DNA of 64,000 bases from Solimicrobium sp040544425 (GCA_040544425.1 JBEONO010000006.1:1-64000), one strand, 5' to 3'. Counted from the stretch's first letter, positions 41,658 to 51,457 are shown. Notes: generated from the letters alone by a model not told the origin. Program-made: numbers and translations.

Positions 41658-43295
41658 ATGTTGGGCAAATCAACTCAAAATACATCGGCACTCATTCTGG
41701 AGCTTGCACCAGGGAGCGATATTTTGCGCGCCAGATTTGATCCATCAAACGGTGCAACCCCACCAAACGTGGCAATGTTAAGACTCGCATTGCAGCAGCA
41801 GGGATACTCTGAGTTTTTCCAAAATGAAGCCGCGATTGATCAATTTATTTTGCAATGTGCAACAGCGAGTGAGCCAGTAGTTGCCGAGATTGGTGAACGA
41901 CGCAGCGCGCATTTTTCGTTGGAAATTTCTGAGGATCTAATGTCAGCCTGGCTGACTTTGACACCCGCACAAGGTGGCAATCCGATCGGCATTCAGGTTC
42001 ACGACGAACTGCGCGACCAGGGAATTACCCATGGCATTTTGCATTCCGAGCTCAACGCAGCACTCGCACAAGGGTGGTGTGACCATCTGCTCATTGCCAA
42101 AGGTGAACCGGTTGTCTCTGGTACCCCAGGTCGATTCGATGTGCTGTTTCGAGCACAAAGCAACAGCGCGCCTGGCGTGGATGAGAATGCGAAGATCAAG
42201 TTCCGCGATCTGAGTCATTTGTTGCTGGTACATGCCAATGATCCGCTGATGCGCATCACGCCACCGATCCAAGGTAAAAGCGGCAAGGATCTTAAAGGAC
42301 AGGTCGTCCTCGCCAAAGCCATACCGGAATTGAAATTTGGCATAGATTTGCAGGGCGCCGCGCCAGACCGGCAGGACCCTTGCCTGCTGGTCGCGATCCA
42401 GGCCGGTCAACCTGTCGAGGTAGCCGATGGCGTCATCGTGAATCCGGTCATCACCGTGCCAGATGTCGATCTCAAAACCGGGAAAATCAAATTTGAAGGC
42501 ACTATCCACGTCGAGGGCGATATCAAAGCTGGCATGTCCGTCGAGGTGACTGGCGATGTGATCGTCAGCGGCATGGTCGAATCAGCGGACATCAAGGCCG
42601 GTGGCAATGTCGCAGTGAAAGGCGGCGTCATCGGCAAGGCTGAGAAAAAAGCCGGCAAGCAACAATTGGCAGATTCCGCCGCCCGCATTCAATGCACTGG
42701 CACGGTACAGGCACTGTTCATGGAGAATGTGCATGTCGAAGCCGGAAATGCGATCATCATTGATCAAAATGCGCGCGACTGCGAACTGATCGCACGCAAT
42801 GAGATTATTGTGGGTAAATCCGGATCACGCGGCGGACAGATTTCCGGCGGACGGGCCCAGGCCAGCGTCTTGATCCAGACCGATACGCTTGGATCGAGCG
42901 TCGCCAGCAGGACGCGCGTCCAGGTCGGCATCGATCCTTATCTCGAAGAGCAAATCCATCAGAAACAGGCAACAATCCAGCGCAAGGTCGCCGACCTGGA
43001 TCAAGTGCTGAAGCTGATTGTCTATTTTGAACGCAATCCGCATAAGAACGTCGATGGGGTCGCAAGTAAAGTCGAAGCAAAACGGGTCCAGCAGCTCGCT
43101 GAAATTGACCAATTGACGGAAGAACTCAAAGTCTTCGAAGAGCAGCTGGAACTGGTCGACCAGGCCTGTGTAAAAGTGGGGAAAGCCATTCACGACGGGG
43201 TTGAGATGCACATTGCCAAACAAGTCTGGAACGTCAAAGAAGACTCACGCGGCGGCATCTTCAAACTAGTCGACGGCCATATCGTTTTAGTTTAA
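41658..43295 (+). CDS. FapA/DUF342-family polymer-forming protein
   Basis: A 545-residue protein of the DUF342 (FapA) family. Start taken at an ATG with GGGGA just upstream; a TTG 12 codons earlier is the alternative. The middle (about 255-350) is a right-handed beta-helix-like repeat: IKFEGTIHVEGDIKAGMSVEV, then VIVSGMVESADIKAGGNVAVKGG. This is the typical family core. From about 440 a long charged coiled coil (LEEQIHQKQATIQRKVADLDQVLK) reaches nearly to the end. Members in Vibrio and Bacillus affect flagellar number, placement or signalling, and others bind the membrane surface; the function here is unknown. It faces a diguanylate cyclase gene across a common spacer, so a link to motility or surface behaviour is possible. 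No flagellar genes are in the window. Confidence 0.8.
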   Translation: MLGKSTQNTSALILELAPGSDILRARFDPSNGATPPNVAMLRLALQQQGYSEFFQNEAAIDQFILQCATASEPVVAEIGERRSAHFSLEISEDLMSAWLTLTPAQGGNPIGIQVHDELRDQGITHGILHSELNAALAQGWCDHLLIAKGEPVVSGTPGRFDVLFRAQSNSAPGVDENAKIKFRDLSHLLLVHANDPLMRITPPIQGKSGKDLKGQVVLAKAIPELKFGIDLQGAAPDRQDPCLLVAIQAGQPVEVADGVIVNPVITVPDVDLKTGKIKFEGTIHVEGDIKAGMSVEVTGDVIVSGMVESADIKAGGNVAVKGGVIGKAEKKAGKQQLADSAARIQCTGTVQALFMENVHVEAGNAIIIDQNARDCELIARNEIIVGKSGSRGGQISGGRAQASVLIQTDTLGSSVASRTRVQVGIDPYLEEQIHQKQATIQRKVADLDQVLKLIVYFERNPHKNVDGVASKVEAKRVQQLAEIDQLTEELKVFEEQLELVDQACVKVGKAIHDGVEMHIAKQVWNVKEDSRGGIFKLVDGHIVLV

Positions 43296-43323
43296 TTCGG
43301 GTTCAGGTTTGACGAGCCCGCAT

Positions 43324-43647
43324 TTAACCGCGCTTATTGACCCCGATCCAAGAATCATCAAGACTGAGCTCAACTTCTGGATGGATTACGCTGTAAAAGC
43401 TCTCCAGCGTAAATAATTCAGAATAAACATCGGATGGAAAACCGGCGCGGTTAGATCTATTGGTTGTAAGCAATTCTCTGAAATAAGCATGCGTAGTTGG
43501 CGGATCTACCCAGAGCAGGAAAATTTTATCCATGATGTTGGGAAATTTCTCAGCTAACAGACTGGGAAAAATATCTGCGTTGCCTTCGTCGCGGAGCAAA
43601 TTTTTGAATTGTTTTATATACACTGCAGTTTTTTCCGGCGAATTCAC
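43324..43647 (-). CDS. unknown small protein with GTG start
   Basis: Not recognised. 107 residues when started at GTG, which is preceded by a perfect GGAGG at five bases; an upstream TTG that is part of that RBS is rejected. It is soluble and mixed in charge, with several Phe, Trp and Leu residues spread regularly (NLLRDEGNADIFPSLLAEKFP, LWVDPPTTHAYFREL), which suggests a compact helical domain rather than a shadow frame. No signal peptide or Cys pairs. It runs convergent with the FapA-type gene (28 bases apart) and heads toward it. Confidence 0.55.
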   Translation of the reverse strand: MNSPEKTAVYIKQFKNLLRDEGNADIFPSLLAEKFPNIMDKIFLLWVDPPTTHAYFRELLTTNRSNRAGFPSDVYSELFTLESFYSVIHPEVELSLDDSWIGVNKRG

Positions 43648-43734
43648 AAGACCCTCCAAAGCTTTGAACAGGACAACACCCGGACTGTAGCATCAAATTT
43701 CACGCGATGCAATTTGGCAACTTTTTAACAGATT

Positions 43735-43926
43735 TTATTTCATGCGCAAAATCCGCGCCGGTAAAAATAACAGGGCCTTTATAAATTCAAATACTGCATC
43801 CAGGGTTATGCCGATCAAACGCAATGGCAGAGATACCAACCAGATTAACGGCATAAGAATCAATGCGATCAGGGCCAGCGGCCAGCATAATGTCAGCAAT
43901 ATGCACCAAGCTATCAATAGCACCAT
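43735..43926 (-). CDS. small inner-membrane protein, 63 residues
   Basis: Not recognised as a named family, but real: AGGAGG sits at an ideal distance from ATG, and the protein is almost wholly hydrophobic. Two or three segments are visible (VLLIAWCILLTLCW, LALIALILMPLIWLVSL, then an amphipathic tail ending in Arg/Lys). The C-terminal ARILRMK is basic. A small membrane peptide of this sort could modulate a larger complex or respond to stress. It stands alone, divergent from rsmI. Confidence 0.65.
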   Translation of the reverse strand: MVLLIAWCILLTLCWPLALIALILMPLIWLVSLPLRLIGITLDAVFEFIKALLFLPARILRMK

Positions 43927-44101
43927 CGTGTTCCTCCTAAAGTACCAGCAGGATAATGATAGAAATGTTATTTAGCTATACCCTAAATAGGGCATTTTGA
44001 ACAATTTTACCAGCTGCCCGGGTCTGATTGCTCTTGTCATGACACCCTGTTACGCGCACAATCCCTGCTTTGTTCACTCTTGAAACCGGCAGAAATCGCC
44101 C

Positions 44102-45001
44102 ATGACTGATTTAAATTTTCTGCTGTCTCATGCCGCACAGCAATCCTATCCAGAATCCTGCCTGTACGTGGTCGCCACGCCGATCGGTAATCTGGCCGAC
44201 CTGAGCTGTCGTGCCCTGCATGTGCTGGCCAAGGTTGATGCGGTGGCCTGTGAGGACACCCGCAACACCGGTCAGTTGTTTAACCAGCTCGGCCTGTCCA
44301 AACCATTGATTGCGGCGCATCAGCACAACGAGAACGAGGTGGCGCAAAAAATTATTCAGCGACTGCAACTTGGCGAAAGTATTGCCCTGGTCTCGGACGC
44401 GGGAACACCCGCCATTTCAGATCCGGGTGCGCGCATTGTTGACGCGGTGCGCAGTGCCGGATTCAGGATCGTGCCGGTGCCCGGTGCCTCGGCCGTGATC
44501 ACCGCCTTGTCGGCCAGCGGTTTATTGCAGGATCAATTTTATTTCGTCGGCTTTTTACCGAGCAAGGCGGGCCAGAGGGATACGCGTTTGCAAACGCTGG
44601 GTAATATTACGGCGACCATGGCATTTTACGAGGCACCACACCGGATTACCGAAACTGTCGCAGCACTGGCACTGCGCTTTCCTGGCGACCGCCAGCTTGT
44701 ATTTGCGCGTGAGCTCACCAAATTATTCGAAGAGATTCATCGCTGCAGACTGGACGAGGCAGGCCACTGGCTGGCAGCAAATGCGCACCGGCAAAAAGGG
44801 GAGTATGTAGTTTTGCTGGAAGGTGCATCGACCGACACTGATGCAGACCTGATCGAAGCCAGGCGCGTCCTGACCATTTTGCTGGAAAGCTGCACGGTGA
44901 AGCAGGCAGCACAACTGGCCGCGCAACTGACCGGACAAAAGAAAAACGCCTTGTATCAGCTCGCTCTCGACATGAGCGAATCGAAATCTGAAAAGTCTTA
45001 A
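44102..45001 (+). CDS. rsmI: 16S rRNA 2'-O-ribose C1402 methyltransferase RsmI
   Basis: Methylates C1402 of 16S rRNA in the decoding centre with SAM. At 299 residues it matches the family. N-terminal YVVATPIGNLADLSCRALHVL, the EDTRNTGQLF motif, and the SDAGTPAISDPGARIV signature are diagnostic. FYFVGFLPSKAGQRDTRL and FYEAPHRI follow in the second half. The ATG directly follows a weak RBS; the next gene starts 18 bases after the stop, so the two may be co-transcribed. Confidence 0.96.
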   Translation: MTDLNFLLSHAAQQSYPESCLYVVATPIGNLADLSCRALHVLAKVDAVACEDTRNTGQLFNQLGLSKPLIAAHQHNENEVAQKIIQRLQLGESIALVSDAGTPAISDPGARIVDAVRSAGFRIVPVPGASAVITALSASGLLQDQFYFVGFLPSKAGQRDTRLQTLGNITATMAFYEAPHRITETVAALALRFPGDRQLVFARELTKLFEEIHRCRLDEAGHWLAANAHRQKGEYVVLLEGASTDTDADLIEARRVLTILLESCTVKQAAQLAAQLTGQKKNALYQLALDMSESKSEKS

Positions 45002-45019
45002 CAATAATCGACCTCGCCC

Positions 45020-46648
45020 ATGCTCGAACAAACACCGTTAATTGCCACCATCGTCGGTTGTATCGTGCTGGCGTTTGTTTTTGGGACACTGGCCAATAAG
45101 TTGAGCATGCCGCCACTAATTGGTTATCTGGTGGCCGGTATTTTGGTCGGGCCATATACGCCCGGTTTTGTCGCCGATGGTCATCTGGCGCATGAGCTTG
45201 CCGAAATCGGCGTGATCCTGCTGATGTTTGGTGTCGGGTTGCATTTTTCACTGAAAGATCTGCTGGCGGTCAAAACCATTGCGATCCCGGGCGCATTGCT
45301 GCAGATCGTATTCGCGACCCTGCTGGGCATGGTCTTATGCTGGGCGATGGGCTGGCCTGTCGGTCAAGGCATCATCTTCGGCCTGGCACTGTCCTGCGCC
45401 AGCACCGTGGTGTTGCTGACGGCCTTGCAGGAACGTCGGCTGGTTGATACACAACGCGGGCAGATTGCGATTGGCTGGCTGATTGTCGAAGATATCGTGA
45501 TGGTATTGGCGCTGGTATTGATTCCCGCTCTATCCAGCATACTGGGCGGGCACGGTGAAGCACTCAGCAATACCGACCTGGCGCGCATGCTGGCCATCAC
45601 CATCGGCAAGGTGATCGCCTTTGTCGTGGTCATGGTGGTGTTCGGCAAGCGCGCCATTCCCTGGATTCTGGAACGAATCGCTTCTACCGGCTCGCGCGAA
45701 CTGTTCGGCCTGTGTGTGCTGGCAATCGCATTGGGATTCGCATTGGGTTCGACTTACCTGTTCGGCGTGTCGTTCGCCTTAGGTGCCTTCTTTGCCGGCA
45801 TGATGCTGGCAGAATCGGAATTGAGTCATCGTGCTGCCGAAGAATCATTACCGTTGCGCGAAGTATTTTCGGTCTTGTTCTTCGTTTCGGTGGGCATGCT
45901 GTTTGACCCGTCGATACTGTTACGTGAACCCTTGCAGGTGCTTGCCACTGTATTGATTATCGTGGTCGGCAAGTCGTTGGTGTCGATGGCATTGGTGCTG
46001 GCTTTCGGCCGACCACTCAGCACGGCATTGACGATCTCGGCCAGTCTTGCTCAAATTGGCGAGTTTTCTTTTATTCTCGCCACGCTTGGTATTTCTCTGG
46101 GTATTTTGCCCGATTCCGGGCGCGACCTGATCTTGGCGGGCGCGATTATTTCGATCATCCTGAATCCCTTTGTATTTATGGGCCTGGATTGTTTAAAACC
46201 GTGGCTGGAAAAGCGCGAACAAGGCAGTTCCGAGCAGTGTGAGCTACAGCATGGTCACACGATCCTGGTTGGATTTGGTGCACTGGGAAAATTGGTTGGC
46301 GATGAATTAACCGCCCGAAAAATTCCGTTCGTGATTGTCGAGGACCATCCCGATGCCATTCACGACACGCACAATCCCGACATTCCTGCCATTTATGCTC
46401 ACGCCAGCGCACCGGGGGTATTGGAACAGGCGAATATTCAAACGGCGCGCTGCATGGTCCTGACCATCCCGGACACGATCGTGGCGGGCGAGTTAATCGC
46501 TCATGCTCGCTCGCTCAATCCGGCCATCACGACCATTGCCCGAGCCAGCACGGCTGCAGAGGAAACGCATTTACACAAGCATGGCGCGACGCACGTGATT
46601 TTGAGCAAACGTGAAATGGCCAGGAGTCTGGTTAATTTAATTGGCTAA
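45020..46648 (+). CDS. ybaL: monovalent cation:proton antiporter, Kef/YbaL type (CPA2)
   Basis: Twelve or so membrane helices span residues 1-390, with the helix start LSMPPLIGYLVAGILVGPYTPG and the family core LMFGVGLHFSLKDL. The antiporter signature region (LALSCASTVVLLTALQE) is present. After residue about 400 comes an RCK/TrkA-N domain (HTILVGFGALGKLVGDEL; then IYAHASAPGVLEQANI) that binds nucleotide and gates the channel. This architecture is that of KefB/KefC/YbaL; lack of a neighbouring KefF/KefG makes YbaL the better match. 542 residues. It converges with rlpA, only eight bases away, without an obvious terminator. Confidence 0.88.
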   Translation: MLEQTPLIATIVGCIVLAFVFGTLANKLSMPPLIGYLVAGILVGPYTPGFVADGHLAHELAEIGVILLMFGVGLHFSLKDLLAVKTIAIPGALLQIVFATLLGMVLCWAMGWPVGQGIIFGLALSCASTVVLLTALQERRLVDTQRGQIAIGWLIVEDIVMVLALVLIPALSSILGGHGEALSNTDLARMLAITIGKVIAFVVVMVVFGKRAIPWILERIASTGSRELFGLCVLAIALGFALGSTYLFGVSFALGAFFAGMMLAESELSHRAAEESLPLREVFSVLFFVSVGMLFDPSILLREPLQVLATVLIIVVGKSLVSMALVLAFGRPLSTALTISASLAQIGEFSFILATLGISLGILPDSGRDLILAGAIISIILNPFVFMGLDCLKPWLEKREQGSSEQCELQHGHTILVGFGALGKLVGDELTARKIPFVIVEDHPDAIHDTHNPDIPAIYAHASAPGVLEQANIQTARCMVLTIPDTIVAGELIAHARSLNPAITTIARASTAAEETHLHKHGATHVILSKREMARSLVNLIG

Positions 46649-46656
46649 TCCTGAGT

Positions 46657-47802
46657 TCATCGCTGGACGATGATCGGTTTGGGAACACCGACATTGGCTG
46701 CCAGAAGAATCGCGTTGTTCGCCTCGTCACGACTGGCAAACGGGCCGCTGAACAATCGATACAAAGTGCCTTGCTGAACAATTTCAAACTCGGGTAATTG
46801 TGCCAGCTTGTTTTGCAGTCTGGTGTATGTCGCTTCGGCATTGGAGCGCAAGCCAAAAGCGCCAAACTGCAGATAGTATCCGCTGGCTGTATTGGCCGTA
46901 CTCGTGACTGCTGGCACGGTCGCGACGGCATCAAGTGGGGTATCGGTCTTTGCGATCAGTGCATCCAGGGCGGCACTGTCCTGTTTTGGCGTGGTCACCG
47001 CGGGTGCCGGGACTTTCTCAATAGCGATTGGCGTGATCGCCGGTGCAACCGCTGTGGCCACTGGTACCGCTAATGCTGCAGCAGCGGCAACGGGACTGCC
47101 AACATTGTTCTTTTTGTTTTCAGCCATCTTGTCGATATCCGCTGGCAGCAAACGTTCCAGCAACAATTCGCTGCTGCCCTTGCCCAGATAATCTAACTTC
47201 AGCGCCGCGGTATACGACAGATCAACAATACGATTGGTATGGAACGGCCCACGATCATTCACTTTCACAATGACCTGTTTGCCATTGCTCAGATTGGTGA
47301 TGCGCGCGTACGAAGGAATCGGCAAGGTGGGGTGGGCAGCCGTCATCTTGTACATATCGTAGGGCTCGCCCGATGAGGTCCTTTGTCCATGGAATTTTTT
47401 TCCGTACCAGCTGCCGGTACCACGCTGCGAAAAAGGCTGATCATCCAGCATCGGCGTGTAGGTTTTTCCGAAGACCACGTACGGCTTGTTGCCCGAAACC
47501 GAATACGGTTCGACCTTCGGTTCCGCATCCAGGGTCAGCTCGAGGCCTGATGGCGGGTTGTCACCAGGTCCGTCGTCTTTGTAGTAAGCACCGCGACCTG
47601 AACCGGCTTTGGGCATCGACGGTGCGGGTCGACCAGGCTGATTACCGGCAGCCGCAGCAGTCTCGGCAGTAGTTGCTCTGGCATTCGCTTTATCCACGGG
47701 CGAAGCGGCATTTTTCGGCGCACTGCCGCAGGCCGCCAGCAACAACGCCAACATCATCAGCGTGATCAACTGCAATCGACTCTTGAAGCGAACTGTCACC
47801 AT
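46657..47802 (-). CDS. rlpA: RlpA septal lytic transglycosylase lipoprotein
   Basis: An outer-membrane lipoprotein that cleaves stem-peptide-free glycan strands at division septa. 381 residues with RBS AGGAG. A signal with lipobox LLAACGS is followed by an Ala/Pro-rich linker, then the double-psi beta-barrel domain GTGSWYGKKFHGQRTSSG, EPYDMYKMTAAHP, and NDRGPFHTNRIVDLSYTAA. The catalytic Glu, Asp and His spacing and the Asp in VNDRGP are conserved. The C-terminal 75 residues form a SPOR domain (YYLQFGAFGLRSNAEATYTRL) that targets denuded septal peptidoglycan. It closes the shape operon and follows rodA by seven bases. Confidence 0.94.
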   Translation of the reverse strand: MVTVRFKSRLQLITLMMLALLLAACGSAPKNAASPVDKANARATTAETAAAAGNQPGRPAPSMPKAGSGRGAYYKDDGPGDNPPSGLELTLDAEPKVEPYSVSGNKPYVVFGKTYTPMLDDQPFSQRGTGSWYGKKFHGQRTSSGEPYDMYKMTAAHPTLPIPSYARITNLSNGKQVIVKVNDRGPFHTNRIVDLSYTAALKLDYLGKGSSELLLERLLPADIDKMAENKKNNVGSPVAAAAALAVPVATAVAPAITPIAIEKVPAPAVTTPKQDSAALDALIAKTDTPLDAVATVPAVTSTANTASGYYLQFGAFGLRSNAEATYTRLQNKLAQLPEFEIVQQGTLYRLFSGPFASRDEANNAILLAANVGVPKPIIVQR

Positions 47803-47809
47803 ATCACTC

Positions 47810-48916
47810 CTAACTTTGTACCAACTTGCGGTGTCGTTGAATACTCATCAAAATACCCGCGCCAAATCCGAGGGTAACCAATGCCGTGCCGCCATAACTG
47901 AGCATCGGTAAGGGCACGCCAACTACCGGCAAGATTCCGCTGACCATGCCCATATTAACGAACGCATAGGTAAAGAAAATCGTCGTTATCGATCCTGCCA
48001 ACAGTCGCGTGAAAAACGTCGGGGCGTTGGCGGCGATCATCAAGCCTCGTGTGAAAAACAGCAGATACAAGATCAGCAGGATACTACATCCAATTAAACC
48101 AAACTCTTCCGAAAACACGGCGAAAATGAAATCCGTAGTGCGCTCCGGAATAAATTCCAGATGCGCCTGGGTTCCCTTGAGCCAGCCTTTGCCGGTAATG
48201 CCCCCCGATCCCACCGCGATGGTCGACTGGATGATATGAAAACCTTTACCGAGCGGATCAGTGGTTGGATCGATCAAAGTCATGATGCGTTCACGCTGAT
48301 AATCATGCATGTTTTTCCACACGATCGGCAGACAGGCCAGAGCCAGTACCAGCACACCGATAATGATGCGCCACGACAGACCAGCCAGAAAAATCACCGA
48401 CATGCCCGCCGCCAGGACCAGCATCGCGGTGCCGAGATCGGGTTGTTTCACGATAAAACCGATGGGAAGAATTAACAGCAAGGCAGCGACAATAAATTCA
48501 CGCCAGCCGATTGTGCCTTCACGTTTCTGGAAGTACCAGGCCAGCATCAGCGGCATGGCAATCTTCATGATCTCGGACGGCTGCACCACCATGCCAATGT
48601 TGATCCAGCGACGCGATCCTTTCTTGACAATACCGAACAGGGCCACGGCAATCAGCAGACTTATCCCGATGGTGTACAGAGGCACGGCAAAGCGCATCAG
48701 GGTTTGCGGGGGAACGTTGGCAGCGATCCACATCACAATAAATGCGACGACAATATTACGCAGCTGATCCTCGACCCGGCCCGGAAAATCGATACCGGCG
48801 GAATACAGGGTCACGATGCCAACCGACATGATCAAAAAAATGATAATCGCCAACGGCGCGTCAAACACCGTCAGATACGGTTTGACAGTTTGCCAGGGCG
48901 AGCGGTTTCCACGCAT
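47810..48916 (-). CDS. rodA: SEDS peptidoglycan polymerase RodA
   Basis: Membrane glycosyltransferase that polymerises lipid II in the elongasome, paired with PBP2. 368 residues, about ten membrane helices, with WINIGMVVQPSEIMKIAMPL and KQPDLGTAMLVLAAGMSVIF as SEDS landmarks (the catalytic Asp lies in the KQPDLG loop). GVPLPMLSYGGTALVT is at the C-terminus. Two bases separate it from mrdA; transcription is from mreB downward. Confidence 0.96.
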   Translation of the reverse strand: MRGNRSPWQTVKPYLTVFDAPLAIIIFLIMSVGIVTLYSAGIDFPGRVEDQLRNIVVAFIVMWIAANVPPQTLMRFAVPLYTIGISLLIAVALFGIVKKGSRRWINIGMVVQPSEIMKIAMPLMLAWYFQKREGTIGWREFIVAALLLILPIGFIVKQPDLGTAMLVLAAGMSVIFLAGLSWRIIIGVLVLALACLPIVWKNMHDYQRERIMTLIDPTTDPLGKGFHIIQSTIAVGSGGITGKGWLKGTQAHLEFIPERTTDFIFAVFSEEFGLIGCSILLILYLLFFTRGLMIAANAPTFFTRLLAGSITTIFFTYAFVNMGMVSGILPVVGVPLPMLSYGGTALVTLGFGAGILMSIQRHRKLVQS

Positions 48917-48918
48917 GA

Positions 48919-50928
48919 TTACTCCTTGCCCGGTGGGGTTGTGGCACCGGGCGGCGGACCACCTTCCGATTCGGATTCGGCTTTGACTTCGGCTTCGGAC
49001 TGCATCAGCGTCGAGTCGACTTTCTCCAGCGGAGTCGGATCCATATTTTTGATCAATTCCTTGGTCTTGTCGTCAGGTCGCTTGCCAAGTAAAAAATAAT
49101 CCAGCGCCAGTCGGGCGATTGGTGCGGCGCCAGCCGATCCAAATCCGGCATTTTCAACAATCATCGCTATCGCAATTCTTGGTCGTTCAATCGGTGCAAA
49201 AGCCGTGTATAGAGCGTGATCATGGAAGCGCAGCGCGACATTATTGGCGTTATATTTTTCACCTTTTTTAATCGCGATGACCTGTGCAGTTCCGGTCTTG
49301 CCGGCAGACTCGTAGCCGGCATTGATAAACGCCGATGCCGATGTCCCTTCCTTCGGCACGCCGGCCATGGCATGTTTGATGAAATCGATATTCTCCTGCT
49401 TGAGCGCGATCCGGTAGCTTTCGGCAGGTACTGTCAGCGTGCGTTTGTGCGTCTTGGGGTCCTCAATCATTTTGACCAGATGCGGCTTCATGACTACCCC
49501 GTTGTTGGCCAGTGTCGCGACTGCATGCGCCAGCTGCAGCGGGGTAAAGCTGTTATAGCCCTGGCCGATTCCCAGTGAAATCGTTTCACCGGCATACCAT
49601 TTTTGCTGCGCGGCTTTTTTATAATGACCGCGCTTCCACTCGGTGGAGGGCAAAATACCTGGGCGTTCATGTTCCAGATCGATGCCGGTCACCGCGCCAA
49701 AGCCAAACGGCTTCATAAAATCATGAATGGCATCCACGCCCAAATCATTGGCCAGATTAAAGTAGTAGGTATCACAGGAAATGACGATCGAGCGATACAT
49801 ATCAACCATCCCGTGACCACCTTCCTTATCGTCCCGGAACTTGTGGCCACCCAATGTGAACGAGCCCGGATCGGCCAGTGTGTAACTGGTGGTGCGCTTA
49901 CCCAGTTCCAGAGCTGCCAATGCCATGAACGGTTTGTACGTTGAGCCTGGCGGGTAGGTACTGGTCAGTGCGCGATTGATCAATGGCTTGTCGATGGAAT
50001 TGTTGAGGCTTTCCCAATTGGTCTGATCAATGCCTTCAACGAATAAATTGGGATCGTAAGTTGGTTTCGAGACAAATGCGAGCACGTCACCGGTTTCCGG
50101 ATCAATTGCCACAAACGCACCGCGCTTGTCGCCGAATGCATCCTCGACGATTTTTTGCAGCTCAATATCAATCGACAGGATCAGATTGCTGCCGGAGGTC
50201 GCCGGGGAGTGCGACAAGGTGCGCACTGCCCGTCCACCGGCTGACACTTCCACTTCTTCACTGCCGGTGGTGCCATGCAACATGCGTTCGTAACTTTTCT
50301 CCAGACCTTCCTTGCCGATATAGTCGGTGCCGCTGTAGTTATCGGAATCTTCTTCGGACTCATCGAGGATCTTTGCGTCGGCGCTGCTGATGCGACCAAT
50401 GTAGCCGATCACATGTGACGCGATTTCACCGAGGGGATATTGTCGGAACAGACGCGCCTGAATTTCAACGCCGGGAAAGCGAAAGCGTTGCACGGTAAAG
50501 CGCGCCACTTCTTCATCGGTCAGACGGGTGCGGATCGGCAGACTCTCGAAACTCTTGGAATCTTCCATCAGCTTTTTAAAACGTTTGCGATGTTTAGGCT
50601 GAATGTCAACCAGCTGCGCCAGTTCATCAATCACGTTATCAAGATCCTGATTGATTTTCGAGGGAGTGATTTCGAGCGTGTACGCCGAAAAATTACGTGC
50701 CAGGACCACTCCGTTGCGATCCAGGATCAATCCACGATTGGGCACAACCGGCACGATCGAAATGCGGTTATCTTCGGCCTGGGTCGCATAGACCTCATGC
50801 TTGACCACCTGCAGCCAGACAAAACGGGCAAACAGCACGGCAAAACATAAAAAGATAAAACCCGCGATCGCGAACAGACGTATCCGGAAAAAATAAAGTT
50901 CGCGTTCGGTGTTTTTAAATTCGGTCAT
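48919..50928 (-). CDS. mrdA: penicillin-binding protein 2 (PBP2)
   Basis: Transpeptidase of cell elongation, partner of RodA. 669 residues. One N-terminal membrane helix (LFAIAGFIFLCFAVLFARFVWL) is followed by the pedestal domain and then the transpeptidase. Active-site motifs are STYK (in STYPPGSTYKP), SCD and KTGTAQV. The C-terminal tail is acidic and Pro-rich (ESEGGPPPG), a lineage feature. It lies between mreD and rodA, the standard order. Confidence 0.96.
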   Translation of the reverse strand: MTEFKNTERELYFFRIRLFAIAGFIFLCFAVLFARFVWLQVVKHEVYATQAEDNRISIVPVVPNRGLILDRNGVVLARNFSAYTLEITPSKINQDLDNVIDELAQLVDIQPKHRKRFKKLMEDSKSFESLPIRTRLTDEEVARFTVQRFRFPGVEIQARLFRQYPLGEIASHVIGYIGRISSADAKILDESEEDSDNYSGTDYIGKEGLEKSYERMLHGTTGSEEVEVSAGGRAVRTLSHSPATSGSNLILSIDIELQKIVEDAFGDKRGAFVAIDPETGDVLAFVSKPTYDPNLFVEGIDQTNWESLNNSIDKPLINRALTSTYPPGSTYKPFMALAALELGKRTTSYTLADPGSFTLGGHKFRDDKEGGHGMVDMYRSIVISCDTYYFNLANDLGVDAIHDFMKPFGFGAVTGIDLEHERPGILPSTEWKRGHYKKAAQQKWYAGETISLGIGQGYNSFTPLQLAHAVATLANNGVVMKPHLVKMIEDPKTHKRTLTVPAESYRIALKQENIDFIKHAMAGVPKEGTSASAFINAGYESAGKTGTAQVIAIKKGEKYNANNVALRFHDHALYTAFAPIERPRIAIAMIVENAGFGSAGAAPIARLALDYFLLGKRPDDKTKELIKNMDPTPLEKVDSTLMQSEAEVKAESESEGGPPPGATTPPGKE

Positions 50929-50944
50929 ACTTTCTGACTACAGA

Positions 50945-51457
50945 CTAGATTGGACGGGTTTCATCGCGATCCACGGCACGGCGTTGCGGTGCCAGCAAGA
51001 CCCAGCTTGCCAGTGGCCACAATGCGGCGGTAACAGCGCTTTCGATGAAAAATAACCAGCCTGGAAATTTGCCATTCACGGCAAATTGCACCAGCGCGCG
51101 GATCACTTGAGAACACAAAAATAAGGGGAACACGTGCAAGGTCTGGGTCATCGGCGTAAACCACAAGACGCGCCGATGGATAGTGATGGCGAAATAGGAG
51201 AGCAAGGTATAGGCCAGCGCATTTTCACCGAGCAGCGTGGCGGTATGCACATCCATCAACAAACCCATCGCAAACGCAACCCCGATGCCGACTCTGCGTG
51301 GCTGATGAATACTCCAAAACACCAGGGTCAGTGCGACAAAATCCGGCACGCCTGCCGCCGTGCCCCAGGGTAGAAAATTCAGCAAGAAAGTCACAAGCAG
51401 ACTGACGATAATGAACACCGGGTTAACCGGCAACAAAATGTAATGCGGCTGGTTCAT
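50945..51457 (-). CDS. mreD: rod-shape protein MreD
   Basis: Membrane protein that bridges MreC and the RodA-PBP2 complex. 170 residues in five or six helices (VFIIVSLLVTFLLNFLPWG; VFPLFLCSQVIRALVQF). The start overlaps the mreC stop by four bases (ATGA), so translation is coupled. A short charged C-terminus ends the protein. Confidence 0.93.
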   Translation of the reverse strand: MNQPHYILLPVNPVFIIVSLLVTFLLNFLPWGTAAGVPDFVALTLVFWSIHQPRRVGIGVAFAMGLLMDVHTATLLGENALAYTLLSYFAITIHRRVLWFTPMTQTLHVFPLFLCSQVIRALVQFAVNGKFPGWLFFIESAVTAALWPLASWVLLAPQRRAVDRDETRPI

